Shown: piece by piece, positions 1 through 11,400 of the stretch | Numbering within the stretch: position 1 is the stretch's first letter | Layout of the letters: the number at the start of each line of letters is the position of its first letter | Source of the DNA: Anseranas semipalmata | Lineage: Eukaryota; Chordata; Aves; Anseriformes; Anseranatidae | NCBI GenBank assembly: GCA_013399115.1 | Contig: VXAA01003386.1 | Location: forward strand, 885,687-949,686 | DNA: 64,000 nucleotides | Direction: 5' to 3' | Program-made: the position numbers and the translations under genes | The notes under the pieces: model-generated | What the model saw: the letters and a program-made list of their open reading frames with translations, nothing else | Database searches by the model: none | What the model was told of the DNA's origin: nothing

Positions 1-501
1 TGGGAAATTACAGTTGTCAGTCAGAGCAGAGGTCCTGTTCTCGCCTCCCACCCCTGCTGCTCCGCTTTTCCTGGGCATAGCAGCACTGAACAAGGCAGAG
101 TACAAAGAACTATTTAACCATCAAAAGACAGTGCCAGCCAACCATGGCACCGACTTTCGGCTCCTGAACGTGCCAATAATGAAGTTTTTAAAGGGAGAAA
201 CGTGCACAAAAGCCGGAGCGGAAGCCATCCTGTGTGGTCCGGCGAACGTACGCGCTCTGCTCCCGGGGCTTCTCAACGGCACGAGGGCTGCCGCAGCGCG
301 GGCAAAGCCCTTCTTGAAGCTTGAAGGGCTCCTGGAGCTTTTCAGCTCATTGCAGGATCCTCTGAAACCCTCAGCATCCTCCTCCTCTTGGCACGGCAGA
401 GTTGATAAAATCAGATCAAGGCTTAGCGTTTCTAAACAAAAGGGAGTGGTTAAATGGGCTTTTAAGCACTGGAACCTGTCCAGCTCGCTGGGAGGCGAGG
501 C

Positions 502-526
502 GGGCTGGGGAGGCGGGGGTGCGGGG
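502..526 (+). other. G-quadruplex-type motif
   Basis: Four runs of at least three G (502-504, 507-510, 515-519, 523-526) are separated by loops of 2, 4 and 3 bases. This meets the usual four-run rule for an intramolecular G-quadruplex. Whether it folds in cells is not shown by sequence. Confidence 0.6.
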
Positions 527-610
527 ACGCGCGAGGTGCCAAGCCCGAGCAGAGTGGCACTTGTGAGCAAAGTTGTCGGAAAGTCATTTTGTTGCTTGTG
601 TTGTGCGGAG

Positions 611-630
611 CGTGCGCGCGCGCGTGTGCA
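611..630. repeat. Alternating pyrimidine-purine (CG/TG) tract
   Basis: Twenty bases alternate strictly between pyrimidine and purine, with a (CG)n core flanked by TG/CA steps. Such tracts favour Z-DNA under negative supercoiling. The undecayed CpG steps suggest weak germline methylation or recent origin. Confidence 0.6.
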
Positions 631-733
631 GAACAGATTGGCAGACGCCTGTGCCCACGGAGGCGGGCTGGGGGCCGGGGGGAGGCTGCTTTGGAAAGGC
701 GCCAGTTGTTCCGTGGGCTTTCTGCCATCGGGA

Positions 734-750
734 TTTTTTTTTTTTTTTTT
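734..750. repeat. Poly-T run
   Basis: A run of 17 T is followed by a C-rich pyrimidine stretch to about 775. No SINE or LINE body is visible beside it, so it is called simple sequence rather than a retroposon tail. Confidence 0.8.
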
Positions 751-1150
751 CCCTTCCTCCCCCTCCCCGTTTCCCCATCCCAGCCCCCAAACGCACACGA
801 ACAGGCTGGCAGGAAGAGCACGCTGAAAAGGATCTGACAGTTTGAACAACACTCGATGACTTAGTTTGTTTTCCCTGACTTCGCGCCAGCAAGCAGGTCT
901 ATGGATGAAAGACTTTATTAGGCTTTTAAAGCCACTGACACCGGTCTTTCTTTGACCTGAGGTACTTGAGAAGAAATGAAAACAACGTGTAACTTTCATG
1001 GAGTTGAAAGAGTGCCCAAATCGAAGAATAACGGTTTACAAGAGACCCGAAGTATCACAAAACGCTTCCCAGGGTGAAGCGCGGCGGAGCGGAGCAGGGG
1101 GAGAACCCGTCCCGGGCAGAGGGAGAGGATGCTCGGTCGCTGCTGAGCCA

Positions 1151-2099
1151 GCTCATTAGGATGTTATGAGATGATCGCATCCAGCAGAAGGTGTCACAAC
1201 CAGTCAGCAGCTTTCTGGGTGTCCGATATAGGAAAGTGCTGAAAATTAGCGTTTCCTACCCGGAGGCCATAAACATGTCGGTGGTTCCCATGCTGCGCGG
1301 GTGCTGGCACGGAGCTGTGTGTGCCACACGCACCTTCTGCACCACCACGCTGCGCGTGGACCAGGGGAGCCATGCAAGCAGAGGCGTGCAGTGGTAGCAT
1401 CAACCAGGAAAATGTAGGACAGCTGGGTCCTCCTCCTCCCGCAGCGGATGCCGGCGAGTCTTAAAAGGGTCAGAGCTGGTTCCGAGTATTACCTAAATTA
1501 TCCCCTCCTCAATCCTCGGGGGTGGAGTGAGAATTTCTCATTAACTTTCTGTATGACTACGTTACTCCTCAAGGAGCTCGGTTGAGGGATTTTAACAGGA
1601 AAACCAAGAATTAGGCTTTGCCTATTAAATAAATAAATAAAAATAAACAAGCCCCTCGGTGAGGGAAGAGAAAGCATCAAAGAAACGGCAGGTGCCAGAA
1701 GGAACGGTGCGATGGATGCTGGAAATAAGTAACTGTGTGTGAAGGAGCCCCCCACCTGGAAAAGAAATAACAAAAGAGGGGTGGGGGGGGTGAATCATCC
1801 TTTTTCCTTCCAAAACCTCATAGAAGGAAAAAGATGGCAAGCCAGGTTTGTAGAGCTGAAATAGTTTCCCAAAACTGGAGAGCAGATGACTGAGAAACAA
1901 GTAATACGGATGCTGGCTTATCAGTCTTGGAAAAGAATCACAGAACCTGAAGCTGCATCCATTTCAGCCTGGGGAGGCTGCGGAAGGAGGCGCCGTGCTT
2001 CCAGGCCGTGACTGACAAGTTCTGGAGCTCACTGCAGGCCCGATCCTTCCTCAGGCTGACAACAAAACGCTGCGCTCAGCAGAGCCCGTGACTCCGGTG
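1151..2099. other. Spacer, nothing specific
   Basis: Mixed-composition DNA. It contains a short (AAAT)n run at about 1625-1646 and a G-run pair near 1776-1790. Small frames here (for example 1498-1773 minus) are short, hydrophobic low-complexity readings of A/T repeats. No repeat family or gene is recognised. Confidence 0.5.
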
Positions 2100-2100
2100 G

Positions 2101-2150
2101 CTCTGGGGTGGGGTGGGACGGGATGGGATGGGATGGGATGGGATGGGGTG
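2101..2150 (+). repeat. (GGGAT)n minisatellite with G-quadruplex potential
   Basis: After a short G-rich lead-in, GGGAT repeats about five times in tandem (roughly 2120-2146). The region holds more than eight G runs of three or more with one- to two-base loops on the plus strand. It is therefore both a length-variable pentanucleotide repeat and a strong G-quadruplex-type sequence. Confidence 0.85.
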
Positions 2151-5000
2151 GTCACACGAGGACATCTGGGGAACCGCCAGGGAACAACCGTGACTTCCTT
2201 GCGGGGCTAACAGCACTTTCTGCTCTCTTCAAAACCTTGCTCTGTTGGTAGCACAGAGAGATGAGGGCTTTGCCGAGGCGCCGTTCAGCTGTCACCCAGG
2301 TGGATGTGGCAGCAGCCACTTTTGCAGAGCCACTGCTGGCTTCAGCCGCCTCAGCGCCGCTTTGCATCCCCCGGCGGAATCGCCCTGTTTGCCCGCAGCG
2401 GGCCGAGGCTGGGCCGTGGTGCTGCAGCAGCGTTACGTGCTACAGGCCGACCCGCAACCGAGCGGCAAAACGCGCCCAGGGAGCTCGGGGCGGCACGACG
2501 TCTCCCTCGCATCCGCGAAGACGTGCCCACCGTAGGGGCTGGTGGCTCGCGGGCGTCTGCACCCCGGGTGGGAGCGGGACGTGAACCTCCGAAGGTCTGA
2601 AGTGCAGAGAGAGCAGGAAGGCGGGAGGAGACCGAGTCGGAAGCAGAATTTGCTCCTGTCCCTTTCGCATCAGGTCCCGGCATCATCTTGGTGTGGAGGA
2701 GCACATGGACACATCTGCGTTTCTCGTTTCCTTTCTATAGGACTGAATGTTCCGAATGATCATGTTATTGTATGTGTCTGATGAGCCATATGGAAGCTGG
2801 GAGGCTTCAGGAGTGTTTGGGGAATATAATGCCAGGAACTGATCATCTCAGCAGCTCTTCCTCCTTATTATCACATTGCTTTTGCTGCCATCCCCGCTTA
2901 GTCCCTCGAAGCTATTCCCCGGGCAGCCGGTGTTTCCCCTCCGCCTCTGGGTACGGTCTTCATCCTGCATGGGGTCGGAGGGCTTTGGAAGTGCTGTCTG
3001 AGGCTCGCTGTGACCAGGTGATGCTTTGTAGAGCCTGTTCTGTTGTCAGGCTGCCTGCGAGGGCTTGTAGCATTAAATAACTCAGCCTCTCTGCTCGGAG
3101 ACATTCATTTTTTGCAGGCAGACGAAGGTGAGTTAGCCCCACTGTGTGAAACAGCTCCGACGTGGGGTGGTGCTGCTCTGCCACCAGCATTATTTTGCAA
3201 ATTGGTTTTCTAGCCTTTGATTCCAACAAGGTAACTTGCAAAATACACAAAGGGTCAGACTGCATCTCCTAGCACCGGCCCGCGCTTCCTTCCGTCGGGA
3301 CATCGGTGGCTGCTGTTTTCTTTCTTTCTACACCTCTGCTTCTCCTGACCTCCTTCCAGAAGACCCACTGGCAGTTGTTTAACAGTTTCACCAGCGAGTC
3401 GGGCAGCGGGCACTTTTCCATACTGTGTGTTTTTCTTCTCCTGTGTTCGAAGAGCCTGTTCTTCCTGCACCTGTGGAGCTCGTTAATCTCTGCAGAAGAT
3501 TCAGTTCCTTGACTGCCATCCAAGCCTGCACCATCTGAAGCAAATTGCATCCTCCTGCCCTTCGAATGGTCCTGATCGTACCGTTCAGTCTGGCTCAGCC
3601 CAGCACAAGCAAGGATGGCTCACAAAGCTGGCCTTGGATTACATGAAGGGGGGAGCATCTTGGAAAATTGTATTTCTCCAGTGTCCAAGGGGTGAAGCTG
3701 GGGCTCCATGCACCTCTTCTTCTCTCCTCACTTAGGACCCGTAACGTGGCTGTACTGCAGAGCCTCCAGGTATCAAAAATTAGGATCCCCCGTGACTGAT
3801 AAAGAGCTGAGCTACCACGGGGATACCGCCACCCCCAGGGGTCCTTACCGAGGCGGGGGTCTGCAGCCTCGATGCTGGACCAGGACATCTCAGTGGTGCG
3901 GCAAGGGATGGGTGGTTGAATGTCCACCTCTGCAGCCTCAGTCCAGCCTGGGGCACTTCAGGGTGGCTTCTGGTTGTGGATTGACTTTTTTATGCACAGG
4001 GCAGGAAGCGCAAGGCCCACACTAAGGGTTTGTCTCCCCTTGAATGGGTGGGTGCAACTGAACTGGGCAGACTTTAATCGCAGCCCAGGTCCTGCAGGTC
4101 GCTAGCCTGGCTTAGGTGCTCTTTGAATCTTTTCAGTCCCTTGAGTTTCCTTAGCCCCTGTGATATATTTTGTGATCCCCACAGCCTCTGTGTGCGGTGC
4201 TGAGGACAAATGCCAGGCAGTTTTAGCATTGCACATGTTGTGCACCCAGCTCATCCATCTATGGGCTGTTCATTTCCATATGACACATGGCTTTAAATAG
4301 CAACAATCTCGGGCTGATTTTGTTGTCCTTGCTGTGGCTGACCTCAGTCATAGTGCCCTTTGCAATGTCATGACTTGTTGTTTAGTTCTGCTGAGCTTTG
4401 TGGCCCCGTAATTACTTCTTGCCCCCCCATTTTTCACACCAGAAGCTGGGCAGCACGGTCTGGTCCCAGAGCTCTGCCACGTCCCTGCCGGTGACACGTG
4501 TCTGAGCGAGGATCTCAGCGGGAAGAAGGAATTCTGGCCTTTGCCACCTCTCTCCACTTTCCTGAGATCTCTCTCCGAAGGAGCACAGGGGCACCTGCAT
4601 CCCTTTGTGGCTGCCCTGGAGAGAATATTGTCAGCGTTTCACTGCCTCCAGGTGTACCACTAGACGCTTTTCTTTACCATCTTTTCCCACCATAGCTACT
4701 TCTCTGGCCCCCTGCTGGGCTGTCTGATGGGGCAGGGAAGGGAAACCGCGTCGCAGGGCGCGAGGCGCTGGGGGGCCCCTTGGGATGCCCCCGGTCCCCA
4801 CGTGCGAGGCCGACCCCTGTGAGCCCTTGGCGTGCTGGAACCAAACCCACTGCCGGGCAGCACCGAGTGTGGCACTGGGAAAACCCAATCGTTTCAAAAG
4901 CAACGCCTAGCACTTCCACTGCAAGAAAGAGCAGCCAGTGAAGTGGGTGTTTCGTTGGAGTACTTCGTGGTGCTTCTGAGAGGACTGGTTCTAAATAAAA
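2151..5000. other. Spacer with one CpG-rich patch
   Basis: A CpG-rich patch lies at about 2340-2600 and gives the overlapping Arg/Pro/Ala-rich frames on both strands. The rest is unstructured unique DNA. The frames at 3595-3927 (minus) and 3708-4025 (plus) overlap each other, lack recognisable domains and are not called as genes. Confidence 0.5.
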
Positions 5001-6720
5001 AGGTTTGTAAACAAACAGGTTTGCTTTTTCAGTAAGTCCCTTTGAACGTACATCTTTTTTGATAACGAAACCGCTTTGTGCATGTCCCCGTTCTGTAGCA
5101 CTGCTTCAATTTTCTTTTAAATTTAAATTTCCCTTACAGGAAATAAATGCACCTGATTATTTCCAAGTAGCTTTTCTGCTAGTCCTTGCAAAGTTGTCCA
5201 TATGCATACATCTTTTTTTTTTTTAGGTCTCTCTTCTTTCCCCCAAATATGCGTGCTGATCTTCTGTGTTCTTTTAATGTCCTCCAGGAGATTTCCATTC
5301 CTCGCATCAAGTCTTCCTAAATTGTCTCTTTAATCCCCAGGTTCTTAGTGCTTGGCAATGCTACTTGTTCTGAAGTGCCGTGATGGGAAGGTGGAGGGTT
5401 TTTTTCCCCCTCATTAGCTGCTTTTAACATTCACCTCCTTTGTTTGTGTATCTTCTTTAGATTCCCTTCCCTTTGTGGGCAGGGCTTTGCTCTTCTGAGG
5501 TGTTAATAAGCCTCTGGCAGAGACGACATCTGTGGCAGAGGACATTAAGTTCTGAAAAACATACTTCTTGTGTTATGAGGCCCGTTACCTCATCTGAGCA
5601 GCAACTACGGCTTTTAAAGAGCAAGGACAAAGGAAACACTGGCTTAGGGCTGCTTCATGGTGGGTGTGTTTTTTTCAATATCAAGACTCCAGCTCAAAGT
5701 GTTTGTATGGGAGAGGGGGAAAGAGACAGCCGAGGGGAGGAACACAGAGGAAAACTTGTGAAGGGGAAAGGAAAAAGAAAAGAGGCTATTTAAAAATATT
5801 GTGCATCGCTAAAACCAACACCTAGTGAAGGATAAAGGCTTTGCAGTGTGTGTACGCGATCCATCCATCTGTTCATCCCTTTTATCCAATCCTATAGCCA
5901 TGGGTATCATAAGGAGGAATAAGAGCGGTTAAAGCCTCCCCATCACAGGCATGTCAGATGTTCCACACTGAACGAGATCAAACCAGGGATTTGCAGCCTG
6001 TGGGATGCAAAAAGATGTCACGGAGGGATAAGTGCTCTTCCCTTCCGATACTGGCAAATGGGAGGGGAGCGCTTTGAGCAGGACGGAGAGCGCGGGCATC
6101 ACCCGTGCAGAGGATGTGAAGGGCCGAATCCCCACCTCGCGGCTCCCCAGGGTACCCATACGAGCACCGCAAACTGAGTGCATCGAGACCTTGTGCCTCC
6201 TCCTTAACCCAGCAGCCTGCTACGGCTGATCTGCTAAACGTTCTGGGGCAAAAAAGGAGCTGGTGCTCATCAGAATTTAGGTGCTGTGGGGAGCATTTAC
6301 ACTCCAAAATAATTTCAAATTAGAATGAAAGAAAACAGTTTTCTCCCTCTTCCCATTCTGCCCTCCTTTTAATTTCCCATGATTTACTTGGGGACATTAT
6401 TTGTGCAATATTTTCATTATTTTCACATTGTTCCACAAGATGTTGCAAGGGGAACGCAACCATGTGCTTTCTGCTCTGTGAAAGTCAGCCTGATGTGACA
6501 TACTGGGTGACAGCCTATTTTTAAATGAAGGTATCAGTGACTTGGCAGCCGGCTGAGCACCTCGCTGGCTATCAAATAGTTCTGTGGTAGCACTTTCGCA
6601 GTGGTCAGTATCTCGGGAGCTGAATGAAGCAAAAAGCTTCATTGCACAGGGTGCAGATCTTGATCTTTCCACCTCTAGCTGCTGGGGCATGGAGGAGAAG
6701 TCCTCTGTGTGACTGACCGA
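5001..6720. other. Spacer, T-rich then unique
   Basis: T-rich DNA with a 12-base T run at 5213-5224 and a small ATTTAAATTTAAATTT stretch near 5117-5132. From about 5800 on it is ordinary unique sequence. No gene, RNA or known repeat is seen. Confidence 0.5.
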
Positions 6721-8539
6721 TAGCAGTGTCTGAGAGGTGCCATCCTGTGCCGGTACGCAGCTCTCGGCACAGTGGGGGCTCAGCCTGGGCCTCCTCGATG
6801 CTGCTGCTTCTCCTCGTCAGAATCCATCCCCTGCCCGACCCACGGCGTGGGACCGACCTCGTGCAGCCCGGTGCCCGGCCTTAAGCAGCAAACACCCTTC
6901 GCCTGGGGGCGGCCACCAGCCCCCCAAGGACACCTTTCCTGAGGTTTCTTTTCGGAACTGCTGAAAGGCATCCAAACCCCTGTGTGGAAGCTGAAATGAA
7001 AAACTGGCTGGCACACGTTTACGCCGTGGAACTAGGTGACTTCTGCGCCTGCAGATTGCCGGTATCGCTGCTGCTGGCATGCCAAGTCTCTGCGTGCTGT
7101 AACCCTGGCACCGATCGATGCCACGGATGCGAGGTAGCCTCCTCTCTCGCTCCTCTCAGCAGCTCCTTCCCTTGCCTGCTTAGGAAGAAGAGCTATTTAT
7201 GGGCCTGGACAAGGTGACCTCCATATGGCAGATTCTGCCACTCGCCGTGGGGACTCGAGCTAGGCACATGCTCCTCGGGCAAGGCAGAGGCGCACACTCA
7301 AGCGGTGGCCGCGTGCAAATGTGTGCTGCTTGCAAAGCAGCAGAATGCTGCTGGCTTTTGTTTTTGTTTTTTATTTATTTATTGTTTGTTTGTTTGTTGT
7401 TGTTTTTTTAAAGAGAAAGGGAAAAGAATCAAAAAGCAAAGATTCCCGACTTACCCTGTGCTTTTAGGGAAAACAAGGCATTCGTGCAGGTTGCATCTGT
7501 GTAATATTCTAAACTTTCATTTGGAGTATTATAGAAAGAAATAATATAAATATTTGCCCATGTAATCCCCCCCCACGCTGCTGGAAGGACAGAGCTTAAT
7601 TCCTGCGCAGCAGCAGCTGTCTTTCTGTAGCATCCATCCCCATTTTGTTCCTACTCTGGGGGACTGTGAAAGCTCTGCATCGGGCAGAGCAGCGCAGGAG
7701 TGGAAAAGGTGACCCAAATCTTTGACGAAAAGGAGAGGCTGCGGGGCAGGAGGGAGGAGGAGCAGGAGGGACGATGTGGAATCCCCCGCATTCGGACAGA
7801 TGCCGGGGGGGCCGTGCTGCCCGCGGCTCCAGCTCACGCAGGTCGCGCGAGGCTGCGACGGATCAGTTCAATTTGCTCGGGTGTCGGTGAAGTCGCGCAG
7901 TGCCCGCAGTCAGAGGAGAGGAGCTCTGCTCCCCGCAGCCTCGGACGAGTACAAGAGCACGTCACCGCCGTCCTTTGCGGCGATGGCCTAGAAAATGTAG
8001 GCGAGTCCGAGCGCTGCCGGCCTCGTGCCAAACTCTGCCGTTCAACCCGCGTGGTGCAGCCCTCTTGGTACAAACGGAATGGCACGGGCTCAGCCACCAG
8101 CCAGCATTTTTTTCCACGTGCATCTCAGTAATCGTCAGTATCACGGTAACAAAATTGCAATCTTGGTGAAGAATCGCTCTTAATTATACCAGGGCTGGAA
8201 GGAACGTGCGCTCCACAGCCCTCGCTTCTAGTTGCGGGGCCCAGACTTCCCAGCGGCTGCAGCATTTGGTGGGAAGCCCTCGGGGTGCAGGAGCAGGCTT
8301 TGACCAGAGGCAGTACGTGCTGAAGGATCAGAGTTGCGCAGAATGGCTTTAAAACATATCTGTGTAATCTGTGAGGTGAAGAAGAACAAATTCCGCCCTG
8401 TGTGCCATTGCCTCCCATCGCATTTCCTCGAGGCAATGCAATTCTCTGTACACAGCTTCCCCAGTGAGAAAATGTGCTGTCTGCGCTGTTGTAGGACGCG
8501 GGCAGCGCACAGATAGGCAAGACCTTGTCCCGCAATTTG
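6721..8539. other. Spacer with CpG-rich patch
   Basis: A CpG-rich patch at about 7740-8060 explains the frames read there on both strands (7700-8131 plus, 7834-8097 minus). Their sequences are Arg/Ser/Pro-rich and unrecognised. The simple-sequence tract inside is listed separately. Confidence 0.5.
7356..7410. repeat. T-rich (TTTG)n/(TTTA)n low-complexity tract
   Basis: The tract reads as TTTTG units, then TTTA units, then TTTG units, ending in a T run. It is simple sequence that encodes a Phe/Cys/Leu-rich artefactual peptide in the plus frames at 7199-7411 and 7305-7544. Confidence 0.8.
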
Positions 8540-9080
8540 TGGCGATTTATATTTGGAGCTGCTTGAATTATTCATGGCAGATCTTAACTGTTTCTTTTTA
8601 CCTGATACTTATTGAAAGGCAATTTTTCTCCTTATCTGACTATTTTTGCTTATGCAATTTGATATATGAGAATGGGCTAAAAACACAGGAAGAATCACCT
8701 CCTTTTAATACTGAACATGGAAGTTTATTGAAATGAGCAAAGCTGTAAAGACTCAACAGTTTCTGTTTTATTGGACGTCTGAAGAGATGAGCGGTAACGT
8801 CTTCTCCAGCCTGTTCTGCTCAGCTCCCCGCTCGTGTGCTCGTCACAAGCGGGTATCATCCTCATAAATCCCATCCTCAGGCAGCGACGAAAGTAAACAC
8901 AATGGATGTGTATTTTGCAGTCAGCAGGAATCTGTTGGTATAGATCTGCAGAGTTTCACAAGAAGCATACATTAAAATATTTAAGAGTTTGTTTTAAAGG
9001 ATGTGTTAAAATCTACCTTTCCGTTGAAGCATAAGTTAATATAGTTAATATTCTAAAAGCGATTGTAAGTCTGAATACCT
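8540..9080. promoter_or_regulatory. Candidate conserved non-coding block
   Basis: AT-rich unique DNA with no simple repeat over long stretches. Words such as TTATTCAT, TTATGCAA and TTAATATAGTTAATATT resemble homeodomain and POU sites. It stands out in composition from its GC-rich neighbours. Enhancer function is an inference; the sequence alone does not show conservation. Confidence 0.35.
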
Positions 9081-10779
9081 TATTTCCAATGTGAGGGATG
9101 CCTTCGGTTGGATTTGCAGCTCTCTGTGTGCAGATGCATGTGAAAACCCACATTCCACTAATCCCAGCCATCATCCCGCTCCCTCCCTGGTCGCGCCCCT
9201 GCCGGCTGGGTCCCGCTCCCAGCAGTGCCGGCCCCGCTGGGTGCAGGGGAGCAGCGAAGGGGCACAGCCCCTGCCCAGGCAGGCTGCAACCACCGCGATT
9301 TTCCAGCTTCCAAATGTGGCTGTAGATGCTTCATTAGAGCAGCCACGTTTGGAAACTGTTCTCTGGGGACACGATCCGATGTCTATTGGAAGGAGGAAAA
9401 CAAAAACCTCCCGTTGACATCAATTTCAGGAGGTTTTGCGTCAGTTCTTAAATGTTTTTCTATTCAGCGTATTTTTGTTTTCCTCTTCCGAACTACCTTT
9501 TCTCCCCTCTCTGTCTTTCCCTCATTCTCTTTCAAACCAGGAGTCACCTTCGGTTCTGCCGTCGAGGCTCGGAGTTTCTCTGAATTTCTCACAGGGTACA
9601 AATACACCTGGAGGATGAGGGTGTCAGCTGTCCTGCGTGACCTGCTGGTGGTTACTCGCTTACATAAGTTATTTTATTTTTTTCACTGGGATTTGTATCT
9701 AAAAGCACCTCTCCTAAGCTCTAGATGCTTGCTAACCCTGCCCGGCAGCCTGCCAGTTCCAACCAGCCAAAAATATATCACCTTACTTGGCTTGTGGGCA
9801 TTTTTGTATCTTTAAAAGTTAATCCAGCTTTAAGATGGATTAACCATGGAACATCCCTTTAACCAAAGGCACGTAAGGTCAGGGCAGAGCTATGTGGATA
9901 TTCCAGGCTGGTAACCACAGGAGTGATTTTTTTTGTGCTAAATAGGACCAGGGATGATTTATTTCCATGGGTTTTTCCCGCTGGGCTGAGGCAGGAGCAG
10001 GTGAGTGGGAAGAGGGCTAGGCGCGAGGAGGCAACATGAGAGCTGGTTTAGGGTATCGGGCGAGAGGAACCGAAAGGGAAGAAGAAAGGCCAGAAAAGCT
10101 GCAGCCTTTCAGTGGGAGAGGCGAGGGCAAGAATTGGTCGAATACAGGAGACACACAGAGATCTTCAGATGCTCCCCTCCACCTGCTTTTGCTTCAGAGC
10201 CCTTAGCAAATAAACCAAAAAAGAAATGGAGGGCCTGGTTTGTGCCTTCATGCCGAGCTGTTCCCATCGGCGGGTACGTGGCTGCACTCGGTCGGAATGC
10301 CGTGGGTTGGAAACGGGGTGGGAGCAGCGCTGGGTGTTGTGGGGGGATCCAGCCGAACACACATAGGAAATAACGGCAGCTTGAAATCTGCAGTCTGGGG
10401 GATGTTATTTTTCTCTTGAAACGTTATTCTCTTTCTTTTCCTCTCTTGAAGACCAGAAATCAATGCTTTTAAAAGATCCCCAATGGATAGGCTGCTGCAG
10501 TGTTCTCTTTATTTGTCTCCTTTAGTGCTTCCCCCAGTTCCTCCCGCCCGGGGCGGCTGCAGCGGGGCGATGCGGGGCGAACCTTCGCCTCTCCTGCCCC
10601 AGCCTGCTCCTAGGCTGGGCGTTCGCACGGTCCGAGGCTAAGGGCTGCGTCCAAGACAGGGTGCCTTAGGGGTCTGGATGGATGGAGGACTTCGGCTCAA
10701 CAGGCAGCCGTAAATCAACGCTTGGTTAGCCTCAGTCTTTGGAGAAAAAGACTGATTTAGTCTTGCTTTCTCCACCAAA
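9081..10779. other. Spacer
   Basis: Unique DNA of mixed composition. The plus frame at 9225-9815 (196 codons) has no recognisable domain, overlaps other frames and shifts composition midway, so it is not called. The only discrete structure I see is the inverted TAATCC pair at 9818-9844. Confidence 0.5.
9818..9844. promoter_or_regulatory. Inverted pair of TAATCC homeodomain-type sites
   Basis: GTTAATCC (9818-9825) and GGATTAAC (9837-9844) are exact reverse complements, 11 bases apart. TAATCC is the core bound by K50 homeodomains such as OTX, PITX and GSC. A palindromic arrangement could seat a dimer, which is an inference. The repeat itself is directly visible. Confidence 0.45.
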
Positions 10780-11400
10780 AAACATTTCATACATTCCCTC
10801 TGAGTCTCCCCGGCCAAGCCTTCCAGCCGCTTGGTGCTTTAATAAGGCTATAAAGAGCAACTAATATAACAGAAACACACTGTAAATTTCTTATAGTGGG
10901 GGATTTATCTTTTTCCTTCTGACGCTTCCCAAATGCAGGCTGGCGAGGCTGGCTGTGATCCGGCTGCACACCGCAGCTCCTACCAGGCAGGCAGACACTT
11001 CAGTGTTATAGATCGTAGGCTTTAAGCTGTCACGGTACAGAACTTGGAGCTGAGCGTAAAATACCTTATAGCTTGGGCTGTTCTGTAGGAATTGTATTTG
11101 AAACACATGGAGATAAATTCAGCTATCTATATATACCTCGATATAGTTTTTGCTGCTGAAGCATCTTTATTGAACATCTCAGCGTGTTTATCAATGATGG
11201 ATGAATCATTGATATTTTTAATATCAATTCCCCAAAATACTAAACCAAAAGTGCTAGGCAGCTAGACCATCAACAGAGCCGCGCAGAGATCCCCTAACCA
11301 GGCCAAATGCTTCTTTGTTACCTATAAAAACCCACGCTATAAGATACGTTAGCTGTAAATTCTTAACAGATGGGGCTATAACAAGCTGTTAGAGAGCATC
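10780..11400. promoter_or_regulatory. Candidate conserved non-coding block
   Basis: AT-rich unique sequence between two GC-richer segments. It contains stacked inverted repeats built on ATCAAT (11189-11228), a near-palindrome at 11125-11144 and several TAA/ATTA words. The density of short exact palindromes with no simple repeat suggests a transcription-factor platform. I cannot confirm conservation. Confidence 0.4.
11189..11228. promoter_or_regulatory. Two overlapping perfect inverted repeats sharing ATTGAT
   Basis: TATCAATGAT (11189-11198) pairs exactly with ATCATTGATA (11205-11214) across a six-base loop. ATTGATATT (11208-11216) also pairs exactly with AATATCAAT (11220-11228) across three T. 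ATCAAT/ATTGAT therefore occurs three times in alternating orientation. It resembles ONECUT/HNF6 and PBX-HOX type words. Confidence 0.5.

Larger units (their letters stand above)
1..1150. other. GC-rich non-coding segment
   Basis: No gene is recognised here. Long frames at 14-826 (+) and 121-999 (-) overlap on opposite strands, cross a poly-T run that encodes a string of phenylalanines (plus) or lysines (minus), and match no family I know. That is the signature of chance openness in GC-rich DNA. The segment holds a G-quadruplex-type motif, a Z-DNA-type tract and a poly-T run, each listed separately. Confidence 0.6.

Noticed and set aside
14..999. 270-codon plus frame and 292-codon minus frame
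   Set aside because: They overlap on opposite strands, run through a poly-T tract (Phe or Lys strings), are low in complexity and match no known family.
1933..1975. CACAGAACCTGAAGC stretch resembling the CR1 LINE tail (atcacagaatca..)
   Set aside because: Only about ten bases fit, and neither the expected downstream CR1 sequence nor its terminal 8-bp repeat is present.
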